From: Acuticoccus sp. MNP-M23
Lineage (GTDB): Bacteria > Pseudomonadota > Alphaproteobacteria > Rhizobiales > Amorphaceae
Reading direction: 5' to 3'
NCBI RefSeq assembly: GCF_031195445.1
Contig: NZ_CP133480.1
Location: 2,906,501-2,970,500 of the forward strand
Length of the DNA stretch: 64,000 nt
Shown here: positions 8,390 through 17,522 of the stretch, in pieces
Layout: every line of letters starts with the position of its first letter
Position numbering within the stretch: position 1 is the first letter of the stretch
Notes under the pieces: model-generated
The model's input: the letters and a program-made list of their open reading frames with translations, nothing else
The model's database searches: none
Told to the model about the DNA's origin: nothing
Translations under genes and position numbers: made by a program

Positions 8390-8914
8390 ATGAATTTTCT
8401 GGCCGACACGATCGACAACACCAACCGGTTCATCGGCAAGGTCGTCGCCTGGCTGGCGCTGGTCATGGTCGTCGTGCAGTTCGGCGTGGTGGTCGCGCGA
8501 TACGTCTTCGGCGTCGGCGATCTCTGGGCGCAGGAATCGGTCGTCTACATGCATGCGACCCTGTTCATGATGGCCGCCGCCTACACCCTGTCCGAAGACG
8601 GGCACGTGCGGGTCGACATTTTCTACCGCTCGGTCACGCCGCGCGCGCGGGCGCTGGTGAACCTCATCGGCAGCATCTTCCTGCTCATCCCGGTGGCGCT
8701 GATGATCACCTATTCGAGCTGGACCTATGTGGCCAACTCGTGGCGCATCTTCGAAGGATCAATCGAAACCTCGGGCATTCCCGGCGTTTTCCTCCTGAAA
8801 ACGGCCATTCCGGTCTTCGGCATCCTCATTGCCGCGCAGGGTCTCGTGATGGTGCTGCGCTCCATTCTTTATCTGTCCGGCCGCGGCGAACCGCCCGGCC
8901 TCTCGGAGCATTGA
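8390..8914 (+). CDS. dctQ: TRAP transporter small membrane subunit (DctQ family)
   Basis: A 174-residue protein with about four hydrophobic segments (for example VVAWLALVMVVVQFGVVVARYV near the N-terminus and VNLIGSIFLLIPVALMIT in the middle), matching the DctQ family in length and in the EDGHVRVDIFY motif after the second segment. It partners DctM in the inner membrane. I start it at the ATG at 8390; an in-frame TTG at 8354 would add 12 residues but has no better ribosome site. The gene follows the takP stem-loop and ends 10 bases before dctM. Confidence 0.87.
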   Translation: MNFLADTIDNTNRFIGKVVAWLALVMVVVQFGVVVARYVFGVGDLWAQESVVYMHATLFMMAAAYTLSEDGHVRVDIFYRSVTPRARALVNLIGSIFLLIPVALMITYSSWTYVANSWRIFEGSIETSGIPGVFLLKTAIPVFGILIAAQGLVMVLRSILYLSGRGEPPGLSEH

Positions 8915-8924
8915 CGCTGATCCC

Positions 8925-10544
8925 ATGGGCCACCTTGCGGAATTCCTCGACATCCTGATGTTCGCAGTGGCCATCGTGCTGCTGCTGACGGGCTTTCCCG
9001 TCGCCTTCACGCTGGCCGGCACGGGGCTTCTGTTCGCCGTCGTCGGCCACACGTTCGGCGTGTTCGATTTCGCGTTCGTCAACGCGCTGCCGCAGCGGAT
9101 CTACGGCACCATGACCAACGAGGTGCTGATTGCGGTGCCCCTGTTCGTGTTCATGGGGGTCTTGCTGGAGCGCAGCCGGGTGGCCGAGGAGCTGCTGGAG
9201 ACCATGGGCCAGCTGTTCGGCCCCATGCGCGGCGGCCTCGGCATTGCGGTCTGCATTGTCGGCGCGCTCCTGGCGGCCTCTACCGGCATTGTGGGCGCCA
9301 CCGTGGTCACGATGGGCCTCCTCTCGCTGCCCACCATGCTGCGCTATGGCTATGCGCCGTCGCTGGCGGCCGGCACCATCGCAGCGTCCGGAACGCTGGG
9401 GCAGATCATACCGCCGTCCATCGTGCTGGTGATCCTGGGCGACCAGATTTCCAACTCCTACCAAGAGGCGCAGCGGGTTCTGCAGGAAAAGGCGTGGGCG
9501 GAGGGTGATTTCTCGTTCGTGCCCGGCCCGCCGGTGTCGGTGGGGGACCTGTTTGCCGGCGCGCTCATTCCGGGGCTTCTTCTGGTCGGCGCCTACATCC
9601 TTTACATGGGGTTCATTGCGTTCTTCCGGCCGTCCGTTGCGCCGCCGGTGCCGCGCGACCCGGAAAACCCCGTCACGCTGTTCCGTATCCTTCACGCGCT
9701 GGTGCCGCCGATCGTCCTGATCCTTGCGGTGCTCGGTTCCATTCTGGCCGGTGCAGCGACGCCCACCGAGGCCGCGGCCGTGGGCGGGATCGGCGCAATC
9801 CTGCTCGCCGGCTACCGCCTCAACGAATCCAAGCCGCTTTTCGTCTACCTTGCCACACTGGCGCTGGTCGCCGTGATCACGCTGACGGTGATGATGGACC
9901 TGCGCATCTCGCGCACCGATATCTCGCAGAACGACCAGATCGGCATCTATGCCGCCGCCGTGCTGGTGGGCGTGGTGATCCTGGGGCTCGCCGTTTCGCT
10001 CTGGCGCGTGGCGCAGGCCGGCGTTCTGACCAGCGTCGTGCAGTCCACCGCCAAGATCACTTGCATGGTGTTCGTCATCCTTATCGGTGCAGCGCTGTTC
10101 AGCCTCGTCTTTCGCGGGCTGGGCGGGGAAGAGCTTGTCGAGGAGCTTTTGTCCGGAATGCCGGGCGGGGCGCTGGGCGCCATCATTGCGGTCATGCTGA
10201 TGATGTTCGTCCTCGGCTTCTTCCTCGACTTTCTGGAGATCGTGTTCGTCGTGGTGCCGCTGGTGGCGCCGTTCCTCCTGATGCTGGAGATGCCGGACGG
10301 CTCCACCATGAGCCCGGTCTGGCTCGGCATCATGATGGCGGTGAACCTTCAGACCTCGTTCCTGACACCGCCGTTCGGCTTTGCGCTGTTCTACCTGCGC
10401 GGTGTGGCGCCGCCCGAGGTGAAGACCATGGCCATCTACCGCGGCATCATCCCGTTCGTGCTGATCCAGATCGGGATGCTGGTTGCGCTGTGGTACCTGC
10501 CGAGCCTTGCCACCTGGCTTCCGGTTCAGATCTACGGCGAGTGA
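8925..10544 (+). CDS. dctM: TRAP transporter large permease subunit (DctM family)
   Basis: A 539-residue polytopic protein. Family landmarks include PLFVFMGVLLERS, the ASTGIVGATVVTMGLLSLP block, SGTLGQIIPPSIVLVILG, and near the end NLQTSFLTPPFGFALFYLRG. It should carry the substrate across the inner membrane by ion symport. It is longer than many DctM proteins (about 430 residues) because of a large central loop and extra helices (around residues 185-380), as in the TakM/mannitol-chloroaromatic subgroup. It is the last gene of the TRAP operon, convergent with the next gene. Confidence 0.92.
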   Translation: MGHLAEFLDILMFAVAIVLLLTGFPVAFTLAGTGLLFAVVGHTFGVFDFAFVNALPQRIYGTMTNEVLIAVPLFVFMGVLLERSRVAEELLETMGQLFGPMRGGLGIAVCIVGALLAASTGIVGATVVTMGLLSLPTMLRYGYAPSLAAGTIAASGTLGQIIPPSIVLVILGDQISNSYQEAQRVLQEKAWAEGDFSFVPGPPVSVGDLFAGALIPGLLLVGAYILYMGFIAFFRPSVAPPVPRDPENPVTLFRILHALVPPIVLILAVLGSILAGAATPTEAAAVGGIGAILLAGYRLNESKPLFVYLATLALVAVITLTVMMDLRISRTDISQNDQIGIYAAAVLVGVVILGLAVSLWRVAQAGVLTSVVQSTAKITCMVFVILIGAALFSLVFRGLGGEELVEELLSGMPGGALGAIIAVMLMMFVLGFFLDFLEIVFVVVPLVAPFLLMLEMPDGSTMSPVWLGIMMAVNLQTSFLTPPFGFALFYLRGVAPPEVKTMAIYRGIIPFVLIQIGMLVALWYLPSLATWLPVQIYGE

Positions 10545-10569
10545 CCCCTGCCTTGACCGCGTGAGCCGG

Positions 10570-10947
10570 TCAGGCGTGCTCCCAATCGGCATCGACTACG
10601 CGGTCATCGGCGGCGCTGGCCGCGGCGCAGCGGGCATCGCACCCGGTTTTGCGGCTGACAGGGGCGACGGGGCAGGCTTCAGCCGCAACGCAGCGCGGCG
10701 CGTGCGGCACCACAGCGGCGGGGATGATCTCATCGCGGATGAGGGCCCGGATCTCGCGCGGCGTAGGCTCCGGGGCGGGCACTGCGCTCCGCCTGGCCAT
10801 CGCCGGCGTGTGGCTGGCTGAACCACCCGCAGCCGGCACAGGCGCGATGCGGCGGGTGCCGGTCACGATGTCCAGCAGCAGCCGCACCGCATCCGTGTGC
10901 GGGATGGAACGTGCCGCCGTACGGTCGGTATCTGCATGAAGAGACAT
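10570..10947 (-). CDS. Hypothetical 125-residue Cys-containing protein
   Basis: No family is recognised. The ATG at 10947 has a good ribosome site (GGGGGAAA), which is the main support for translation. The product is Ala/Pro/Arg-rich with four cysteines clustered in the C-terminal third (CVAAEAC ... TGCDARC), a charged middle (EPTPREIRALIRDEIIP), no signal peptide and no clear membrane segment. It ends inside a convergent inverted repeat with the TRAP operon (10554-10572). Codon use agrees with neighbours, but it may be lineage-specific. Confidence 0.5.
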   Translation of the reverse strand: MSLHADTDRTAARSIPHTDAVRLLLDIVTGTRRIAPVPAAGGSASHTPAMARRSAVPAPEPTPREIRALIRDEIIPAAVVPHAPRCVAAEACPVAPVSRKTGCDARCAAASAADDRVVDADWEHA

Positions 10948-11065
10948 CGGCTTTCCCCCATGCGCCGCCTTTATTGGGCAGCGCGTAATATGAGGGTGCC
11001 GTTAAAGTTCCGCCCCGGCAATGAATGGCCGTTATAATGGAACCATCGTGTTAAGCGACGCGCGC

Positions 11066-11548
11066 CTAGTCCTCGGGGCCGGGCAGGGGGGGCAGCCGCC
11101 TGCTTACGGGGGTCGATTGCACGATCGACGTATGGGTCTGCGCGTGACCGCCCAGCCTGTCGACCAGATCCTCAAGGTGCGCCATGGAGCGCAGGTGGGC
11201 CTTGGCGATATAGCTGTCGTCGCCGGTAACACGGTCGCATTCCACGATTTCGGGGCTTTCGCGCACGATATCGGCGACCGTGTCAAAGGCGCCGGGCAAT
11301 GGCGTGATTCGCACGTACGCCGAGATGGGCAGCCCGATTGCCGCAGGCATGACGACCGCGCGGTAGGCGCTGATCACTTTTATCTCTTCAAGCCGACGGA
11401 TCCGGTCGCCGACGCTGGGGGCCGAAAGTCCGATGCGGCGGGCCAGCTCCGAGGTTGCAATCCGCGCATCGGATGCAAGCTCGCGTAGAATTCTTGCATC
11501 TGTGACGTCCAGTGCAATGGTACCGTTTCGCAAGCGTCTTGCTGTCAT
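11066..11548 (-). CDS. Lrp/AsnC-family transcriptional regulator
   Basis: A 160-residue protein with the standard layout: an N-terminal winged helix-turn-helix (residues about 10-60, containing ILRELASDARIATSELARR and LSAPSVGDRIRRLEE) and a C-terminal RAM/AsnC ligand-binding domain (about 70-150, with VTGDDSYIAKAHLRSM). Such regulators usually sense amino acids and act on nearby or their own promoters. I start it at the ATG at 11548; a TTG at 11557 is also possible. It is divergent from the sugar-type ABC operon, across 417 bases, but whether it controls that operon is unknown. Confidence 0.9.
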   Translation of the reverse strand: MTARRLRNGTIALDVTDARILRELASDARIATSELARRIGLSAPSVGDRIRRLEEIKVISAYRAVVMPAAIGLPISAYVRITPLPGAFDTVADIVRESPEIVECDRVTGDDSYIAKAHLRSMAHLEDLVDRLGGHAQTHTSIVQSTPVSRRLPPLPGPED

Positions 11549-11965
11549 CTTTGCCAAATCAGAGCCTGCCGGCCCGTTGCTTTCTTCATTCGGGTTCTCC
11601 TATCTTCAAGGTGTCGCTGAATTTGTAGAAGCAAGTAAGTAGTTGCCAAAATTCGCGATATTCGAATTCGTGCGCGTTGCCTGACTGCCAATCCAGCAGA
11701 TGCCGCGACACCGGAATTCTTATTTTTTTCTCCCTGCTAGACGATAGCGTTTCCAATTCCATGGGAATTTAGACCGATTGTGTACACGTTTAATGTGCTG
11801 TGGCAATCATTAAGGTTGGGCATGGTCAACGAATTTGCACAAATCATGGTGCGGGGGTGGACAAGTGCGGGTTCGGGTGTCCAGAAATATCCTTAAATGG
11901 GAAGGCTGATCGCCCGCGTGGCCTTCCCTTGTTCAAAACAGATGCGGGCGACAGGGAGCGACCTC
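11549..11965. promoter_or_regulatory. 417-base divergent intergenic region with several inverted repeats
   Basis: No gene is seen. It is markedly more AT-rich than the surroundings. It holds AATTCC-ATG-GGAATT (11755-11769), the 8-bp palindrome GTGTACAC (11780-11787) and a leader hairpin GGGAAGGC...GCCTTCCC (11899-11928) that ends 37 bases before the binding-protein ATG. These are likely operator and leader elements of the ABC operon. The ribosome site AGGGAG lies at about 11953. Confidence 0.5.
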
Positions 11966-12949
11966 ATGAAGACCATTGCCAGCCTTGCTGTGCTCGCGTT
12001 GGGCACCGCAGCTTTGTCCGGTGGCGCCATCGCCCAGGACAAGACCTACAAGATTCCGACCGTGGTGAAGATCTCCGGCATCCAGTGGTTCAACCGCATG
12101 GAAGAGGGCGTTGACGAGTTCGCTGCGGAAACCGGCAACAACGCCTATCAGGTCGGCCCGGCCAGCGCCGACGCGCAGCTCCAGGTGCAGCTGATCGAAG
12201 ACATGATCGCCCAGGGCGCGGACGCCATCACCGTGGTCCCGTTCTCGCCGGAAGCCGTGGAACCGGTGCTGAAACGCGCAATGGATGCCGGCATCACCGT
12301 CGTCACCCACGAAGCGTCCGACATCGAGAATGCGCAGTGGGACCTCGAAGCGTTCCGCAACTTCGACTTTGGCGGTACCATCATGCAGGGCCTTGCCGAG
12401 TGCATGGGCGAAGAGGGCGAGTACACCGTCTTCGTTGGCTCGCTGACCTCCAAGACCCACAATGAGTGGGTGGACGGCGCGATCGCCTACCAGAAGGAAA
12501 ACTATCCCAACATGACGCTGGTGGGCGACAAGAACGAGACCTACGACGACCAGCAGCAGGCCTACCAGAAGGCCCAGGAAATCCTGCGCACCTACCCCGA
12601 CATCAAGGGGATGCAGGGGTCCGCTTCGACCGACGTGGCGGGCATCGGCCTTGCCATCGAGGAGCGCGGCCTTGAAGACGACGTGTGCGTCTTCGGCCTC
12701 TCGCTGCCCTCCATCGCCGGCCAGTACATGGAAACCGGTGCGGTCGACGGGATCTACTTCTGGGATCCGAAGCTGGCCGGCAAGGCGATGAACAAGCTCG
12801 CCGTCATGCTCCTCAACGGCGAGGAGGTCGGCGATGGCATGGACCTTGGCATTCCGGGCTACGAGAAGCTGCAGCAGGACGGCAAGGTCCTCTACGGCGA
12901 AGCCTCGGTGAAGGTGACCAAGGACAACATGGCGGACTATCCGCTCTGA
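11966..12949 (+). CDS. Sugar-type ABC transporter substrate-binding protein
   Basis: A 327-residue periplasmic binding protein of the ribose/AI-2/rhamnose class (type I fold). It has a Sec signal peptide (residues 1-23, ending GGAIAQ). Body motifs include [39 protein letters not shown] and a hinge-region [17 protein letters not shown]. It precedes a two-domain ATPase and two permeases, as expected for a CUT2-type importer. The ligand cannot be fixed; annotated relatives are often called autoinducer-2 or rhamnose binding proteins, which I would not take literally. A perfect 11-bp stem-loop follows the stop. Confidence 0.87.
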   Translation: MKTIASLAVLALGTAALSGGAIAQDKTYKIPTVVKISGIQWFNRMEEGVDEFAAETGNNAYQVGPASADAQLQVQLIEDMIAQGADAITVVPFSPEAVEPVLKRAMDAGITVVTHEASDIENAQWDLEAFRNFDFGGTIMQGLAECMGEEGEYTVFVGSLTSKTHNEWVDGAIAYQKENYPNMTLVGDKNETYDDQQQAYQKAQEILRTYPDIKGMQGSASTDVAGIGLAIEERGLEDDVCVFGLSLPSIAGQYMETGAVDGIYFWDPKLAGKAMNKLAVMLLNGEEVGDGMDLGIPGYEKLQQDGKVLYGEASVKVTKDNMADYPL

Positions 12950-12959
12950 TATTGTGCGG

Positions 12960-12987
12960 ACGGGGCGCGGTTCATCCCGCGCCCCGT
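12960..12987 (+). repeat. Perfect GC stem-loop between binding protein and ATPase genes
   Basis: ACGGGGCGCGG (12960-12970) pairs with CCGCGCCCCGT (12977-12987) around a six-base loop. No T-tract follows, so an mRNA-stabilising or processing element is more likely than a terminator. It ends 13 bases before the ATPase start. Confidence 0.65.
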
Positions 12988-13000
12988 GACCGGAGCTGCC

Positions 13001-14506
13001 ATGAACGATCAGAACGATAGCGGCCCCATGGTCGTGGAAATGCGCGGCGTCTCCAAGGCGTTTGTCGGCGTCAAGGCGCTGGAAGGCGTGGACTTCGAGA
13101 TTGCGGCGGGCGAGATCGTGTGTCTTGCGGGCGAAAACGGCTCGGGCAAGTCCACGCTCATCAAGTCCCTCGCCGGGGCGCAGGACATCGACACCGGGAC
13201 CATCGCCTACGGCGGCACCGTGGAGCCGCGCCCGACGCCGGTGAAGGCGTCGCGCGCCGGCATCCAGATCATCTACCAGGACTTCTCGCTGTTCGGGAAT
13301 CTGTCGGTGGCGGAGAACATTGCGTTCAACCGCCGGCTGGCGCTCGGGCGGCGGTTCATGAACTGGGGCGAGGCGCGGCAGATCGCCCGCGACGCGCTGA
13401 AGGAGCTGGGCGTCGACATTCCGCTCGGCGTTGCGGCCGAAACGCTGCCGGTTGCACAAAAGCAGCTGGTTGCCATCGCGCGGGCCATCGTCAACGACGC
13501 CAAACTCATCGTGATGGACGAGCCCACCACCGCGCTCACCGAAAAGGAAGTGCGCCAGCTTCTCACCATCATCCGTGGGCTGAAGGCGCGGGGCATCGCC
13601 ATTCTCTTCGTCAGCCACAAGCTGGCCGAAGTGTTTGCGGTGTGCGAGCGTGTGATGGTGCTGCGCAACGGCCAGATGGTCGCCAAGGGCCCTGTTGCCG
13701 AGTTCGACCTTGCCTCGCTCACCTACCACATGACCGGCCGCCGCCTTGCCGACGAATCAACGGTCTCCGCCGATACGATCCGCCCGCAGGAGCGCCTGCG
13801 CGTCCACCGCCTCTCGCGCGGCAGCGCCTTCACGGACATTTCGCTGACCCTGCACGCCGGCGAGGTGCTCGGCGTCGTCGGTCTCCTCGGCTCGGGGCGG
13901 ACGGAGCTTGCCAAAGCCCTCTTCGGGATTGCTCCGGCTCTCAGCGGCCGGATCGAGCTGGATGGCCGCGAGGTGGTTCTGCGCACCATTGCGGACGCCA
14001 TCGGTCACGGCATCGGCTATGTGCCGGAGGATCGGTTGACCGAGGGCCTGTTCCTCTCCCAGAGCATCGGCCGCAACATCGCGGTGGGGAGTGTGGACCG
14101 CATCGCGTCCGGCCCCTTCATCGACGCCGCGACGGTCAATGCCGAAGGCGACCGGTGGGTCAAGAAGCTCGCCATCGCCACCCCCTCCGCGGCGCTGCCG
14201 GTGCAGAGCTTGTCCGGCGGCAACCAGCAGCGGGTGGTGCTCGCCCGCTGGCTCGCCACCAACCCATCGATCCTCATCCTCAACGGTCCGACGGTGGGCG
14301 TCGACGTTGGCTCCAAGGCCGACATCCACGCCGCCATCGGCGAGCTTGCCCGTTCCGGCCTCGGCGTCATCGTCATCTCCGACGACATCCCCGAGGTCCT
14401 GACCGCCTGCCACCGCATCCTCGTCATGAAGGCTGGCCGCATCGTCGACGAGGTCGCCCGCGGCGAAATCGGCGAAGACGAACTCACCCACAAGCTCGCC
14501 GCATGA
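13001..14506 (+). CDS. Sugar-type ABC transporter ATP-binding protein, two nucleotide-binding domains
   Basis: A 501-residue protein with duplicated ABC domains, as in RbsA/MglA. Domain 1 has Walker A GENGSGKST, a signature region LPVAQKQLVAIARAI and Walker B LIVMDEPTTAL. Domain 2 has the degenerate Walker A GLLGSGRTE usual in this family, signature LSGGNQQRVVLARWL and Walker B-like SILILNGPTVGVDVG. The ATG at 13001 with ribosome site CCGGAG is preferred to the GTG at 12986. It powers import through the two permeases encoded next. The stop lies 10 bases before the TTG of the first permease. Confidence 0.93.
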   Translation: MNDQNDSGPMVVEMRGVSKAFVGVKALEGVDFEIAAGEIVCLAGENGSGKSTLIKSLAGAQDIDTGTIAYGGTVEPRPTPVKASRAGIQIIYQDFSLFGNLSVAENIAFNRRLALGRRFMNWGEARQIARDALKELGVDIPLGVAAETLPVAQKQLVAIARAIVNDAKLIVMDEPTTALTEKEVRQLLTIIRGLKARGIAILFVSHKLAEVFAVCERVMVLRNGQMVAKGPVAEFDLASLTYHMTGRRLADESTVSADTIRPQERLRVHRLSRGSAFTDISLTLHAGEVLGVVGLLGSGRTELAKALFGIAPALSGRIELDGREVVLRTIADAIGHGIGYVPEDRLTEGLFLSQSIGRNIAVGSVDRIASGPFIDAATVNAEGDRWVKKLAIATPSAALPVQSLSGGNQQRVVLARWLATNPSILILNGPTVGVDVGSKADIHAAIGELARSGLGVIVISDDIPEVLTACHRILVMKAGRIVDEVARGEIGEDELTHKLAA

Positions 14507-14516
14507 GGGCCATCCG

Positions 14517-15497
14517 TTGAAGTTCTGGACCCGCAACGAGACGCTGGTCGCTCTGATCCTGATCGCGTTCATCGCGCTGACGGCCATTGTCGAGCCATCG
14601 TCATTCTCTGTCGGCACCTTTGCCGACCTTCTGCGCAACGGGCTCGTCCTCGGCATCTTTGCCATCGGCGTGCTGCTGGTGCTGATCTCGGGCGGGATTG
14701 ACGTGTCGTTCACCGCGCTCTCTGCCTTTGCGATGTACGCCACCACAAAGGCGCTGATGGCGGCGGGCTTTACCGACTCCATGGCGCTCGCCTTCGTTCT
14801 GGCGGGCGGGATCGGCATCATGCTGGGCTGCGTCAACGGCTTCTTCGTCGCCACGCTCAAGCTGCCGACATTGATCGTGACGCTGGGGACGCTGTCGGTG
14901 TTCCGCGGCTTCGTGCTGACCTTCATCGGCAGCCAGCTGATTTCCAACGTGCCCTCCGGCATGAAGGATTTTTCGCGCTCCATGCTGGCGCGGGGTGATG
15001 CGTTCGACGGCTCGTTCTACCGCCTGCCCACCGCCCTCCTGGTCCTGCTGGTGGCGGTGGTGGTGACGTGGTTCATCCTTTACCGCACCACGCTGGGGCG
15101 CTCGATCTTTGCCATCGGCGGAAGCAAGGAAGCGGCAACGCGGATCGGCATCCCGGTCGTGCGCACGCAATATTTCATCTACGCCTATGTTGGGATGCTG
15201 TCGGGCATTGCCGGCATCGTCCACGCCTCCATGGCGCGGGTCGCCAACCCGTTCGACCTCGTGGGGCTCGAACTTTCGGTGATTGCCGCAGTGGTCCTCG
15301 GCGGCGCGCGTCTTTCGGGCGGCACCGGCACCATCTCGGGCACGCTGCTCGGCGTTGCGCTGATTGTCGTCATCAACAATTCGCTGATCACGCTCGGCAT
15401 TCCGTCGACCTGGCAAAATGTGGTGATCGGTGTCCTCATCCTGTTCGGCACGGGGATTCCGGCCTGGCAGGCCAAGCGGCAGGAGCGGCAGGCATGA
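14517..15497 (+). CDS. Sugar-type ABC transporter permease 1
   Basis: A 326-residue inner-membrane permease of the RbsC/LsrC family with about eight to ten hydrophobic segments. Family landmarks are LVLISGGIDVSFTALSAFAMY, KLPTLIVTLGTLSVFRGFVL and the late LGGARLSGGTGTISGTLLGV. It begins with a TTG codon supported by a ribosome site (GAGGG) just upstream and by the lack of an ATG at the expected N-terminus. Its TGA overlaps the ATG of the second permease, so the two subunits are translationally coupled and probably form a heterodimer. Confidence 0.92.
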   Translation: MKFWTRNETLVALILIAFIALTAIVEPSSFSVGTFADLLRNGLVLGIFAIGVLLVLISGGIDVSFTALSAFAMYATTKALMAAGFTDSMALAFVLAGGIGIMLGCVNGFFVATLKLPTLIVTLGTLSVFRGFVLTFIGSQLISNVPSGMKDFSRSMLARGDAFDGSFYRLPTALLVLLVAVVVTWFILYRTTLGRSIFAIGGSKEAATRIGIPVVRTQYFIYAYVGMLSGIAGIVHASMARVANPFDLVGLELSVIAAVVLGGARLSGGTGTISGTLLGVALIVVINNSLITLGIPSTWQNVVIGVLILFGTGIPAWQAKRQERQA

Positions 15498-16528
15498 GTT
15501 CGGGTGTCGGGCGCGGTAGCGGGGCGGCGGAACGCAAGCACCTCATTCGCCTCGGGATCATTGCGGTGGCGATCTTCACCGTCATGAGCCTGGTGCGGCC
15601 GGAGCTGTTCTTCACCTCGGCCAACTTCCAGTCGATGGCTTTCCAGTTTCCCGAATACGGCATTCTGGCGCTGGCGGTGATGCTTGCCATGCTCACCGGC
15701 GGCATCGACCTTTCAATCATCGGCACGGCCAACCTGTCAGGCATTCTGGCAGCGCTCCTCATGGGCGCTCTGGTGCCGGACGCGGCGGGCACGGGGCCTG
15801 AGGTGATTGGCGCCATTGCGCTTGCCATTGCGCTGTCGCTTGCCGTGGGTGCGCTGTGCGGCGCGATCAACGGCATTGCCATAGCCGGGGTCGGCATTCC
15901 GGCCATTCTGGCGACGCTGGGCACGGGGCTGGTGTTCACCGGCATTGCCATCGTCATCACCGAAGGGCGGGCGGTGCTGAACTTTCCCGATGCGTTCGCT
16001 TACATCGGCAATGGCCGGGTGGGGCCCGTGCCGGTGCCTGTGGTGATCTTCGCAGTCCTGGCGATCGGACTCGCCTTTGTCCTGTCGCGCACCAAGTTTG
16101 GCCTGCGCATCTACCTCATGGGCACCAACCCGCTGGCGGCGCGTTTTGCGGGCATCGACAACACCTGGATCACCATGCGCACCTACATCGCGTGCGGGAT
16201 GTTGTCGTCATGCGCCGGGCTGGTGCTGATGAGCCGCGCCAACTCGGCCAAGGCCGACTACGGCACGTCTTATCTGCTGCTGGCTGTGCTGATTGCGGTT
16301 CTCGGCGGCACCAACCCCTATGGCGGGTTCGGCAGGGTGCTGGGGATCGTGCTTGCGGTATTTTCGCTGCAATGCCTGTCGTCCGGCTTCAACATGCTGC
16401 AATTCTCCAACTTCGCCAAAGAGCTAGTGTGGGGGCTGACGCTCCTCACGGTGATGGGGCTCAGCGAAGTCTCGCTGTCGCGCCGCCGCCCCGCAGCGAA
16501 AACCGGCGGCACCAAACCCGCCGGCTAG
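15494..16528 (+). CDS. Sugar-type ABC transporter permease 2
   Basis: A 344-residue permease paralogous to the previous one, with MLTGGIDLSIIGTANLSGIL, GVGIPAILATLGTGLVFTGIA and AVLIAVLGGTNPYGGFG as family landmarks. The start ATG overlaps the upstream stop by four bases. It ends with a basic cytoplasmic tail (SRRRPAAKTGG). A gap of about 160 bases without a clear terminator separates it from the SDR dehydrogenase, which may belong to the same transcript. Confidence 0.92.
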   Translation: MSSGVGRGSGAAERKHLIRLGIIAVAIFTVMSLVRPELFFTSANFQSMAFQFPEYGILALAVMLAMLTGGIDLSIIGTANLSGILAALLMGALVPDAAGTGPEVIGAIALAIALSLAVGALCGAINGIAIAGVGIPAILATLGTGLVFTGIAIVITEGRAVLNFPDAFAYIGNGRVGPVPVPVVIFAVLAIGLAFVLSRTKFGLRIYLMGTNPLAARFAGIDNTWITMRTYIACGMLSSCAGLVLMSRANSAKADYGTSYLLLAVLIAVLGGTNPYGGFGRVLGIVLAVFSLQCLSSGFNMLQFSNFAKELVWGLTLLTVMGLSEVSLSRRRPAAKTGGTKPAG

Positions 16529-16687
16529 GCAAATCAACGCACCGGCGGACGCTGTTCCGGGTGACAGCGCTCGCCGTCTCGGTCGCGGTGCCGGTGGCGT
16601 GGCGCAGGGGCCGGCCGCCGCCTCCCGCTTGACCTCCGGCGCTGGCACCCCCAATCGTCCGGCGCACACAACAAAAAGGACGCACCT

Positions 16688-17455
16688 GTGGGGGACACCA
16701 ACCTATTTGCACTCGACGGGCGAACCGCGCTCATCACCGGCTCCTCGCAGGGGATCGGGTTTGCGCTGGCCGAGGGGCTCGCCAAGGCAGGCGCCAGGAT
16801 CATCCTCAACGGGCGCGACGAGGCGAAGCTGACCAGCGCCGCGACGCGCATCGCCCACGGCGAACCGGCCCATGCGCTTGCGTTCGATGCCACCGACCAT
16901 GCCGCGGTGCGCGCAGCGGTGGACGGTTACGAAGACGATCACGGGCCGATCCACATTCTCATCAACAATGCCGGGATGCAGCACCGCGGCCCGCTGGAAG
17001 AATTTCCCGCCGATGCGTTCGAGCGCCTGATGCGCACGAATGTATCCAGCGTCTTCAATGTGGGGCAGGCGTGCGCGCGCCACATGATCGGCCGCAAGTC
17101 CGGCAAGATCATCAACATCGCTTCGGTGCAGAGCGCGCTGGCCCGGCCGGGGATCGCGCCCTACACGGCGTCCAAGGGCGCGGTCTCGAACCTTACCAAG
17201 GGAATGGCGACGGACTGGGCGCGCCATGGCCTCAACGTCAACGCCATTGCGCCCGGCTACTTCGACACGCCGCTCAACGCCGCGCTTGTGGCCGATCCGG
17301 ACTTTACCGAGTGGTTGTCCAAGCGCACGCCGCAAGGGCGCTGGGGGCAGTTGCCCGAGCTGGTGGGCGCTGCGGTGTTCCTGTCGTCGGATGCGGCGAG
17401 CTTCGTCAACGGGCACACGCTGTTCGTCGATGGCGGGATCACGTCCTCGCTCTGA
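16688..17455 (+). CDS. SDR-family oxidoreductase, gluconate 5-dehydrogenase-like
   Basis: A 255-residue classical short-chain dehydrogenase. The cofactor loop is TGSSQGIG, the NNAG motif is present, and the catalytic Tyr/Lys are in YTASKGAV with Ser in IASVQSAL. The overall pattern (NGRDEAKL after the second strand) resembles gluconate 5-dehydrogenase/IdnO. The start is a GTG at 16688 with ribosome site AAAAGGA. It directly follows the sugar-type ABC operon, so it probably oxidises or reduces the imported polyol or sugar acid. NADP versus NAD preference is not certain. Confidence 0.87.
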   Translation: MGDTNLFALDGRTALITGSSQGIGFALAEGLAKAGARIILNGRDEAKLTSAATRIAHGEPAHALAFDATDHAAVRAAVDGYEDDHGPIHILINNAGMQHRGPLEEFPADAFERLMRTNVSSVFNVGQACARHMIGRKSGKIINIASVQSALARPGIAPYTASKGAVSNLTKGMATDWARHGLNVNAIAPGYFDTPLNAALVADPDFTEWLSKRTPQGRWGQLPELVGAAVFLSSDAASFVNGHTLFVDGGITSSL

Positions 17456-17470
17456 CGGCACCCGCCCCCC

Positions 17471-17500
17471 AAAAAAAAAGCCCGCTGCTGCGGGCCTTCT
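17471..17500 (-). terminator. Rho-independent terminator, mainly for the minus-strand DUF3775 operon
   Basis: GCCCGC-TGCT-GCGGGC (17480-17495) is flanked by nine A residues on the plus strand at 17471-17479, which form a T-run when read on the minus strand. The plus-strand side continues CTTCTT, so it may also serve the SDR gene. Convergent genes end on both sides. Confidence 0.8.
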
Positions 17501-17522
17501 TACCGACTGATGGGCGAGGGGG

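Noticed and set aside
8826-10592. Long His/Asp/Arg-rich minus-strand frame of 588 codons
   Set aside because: It is antisense to dctM; composition is typical of shadow frames in GC-rich DNA and no family is recognised.
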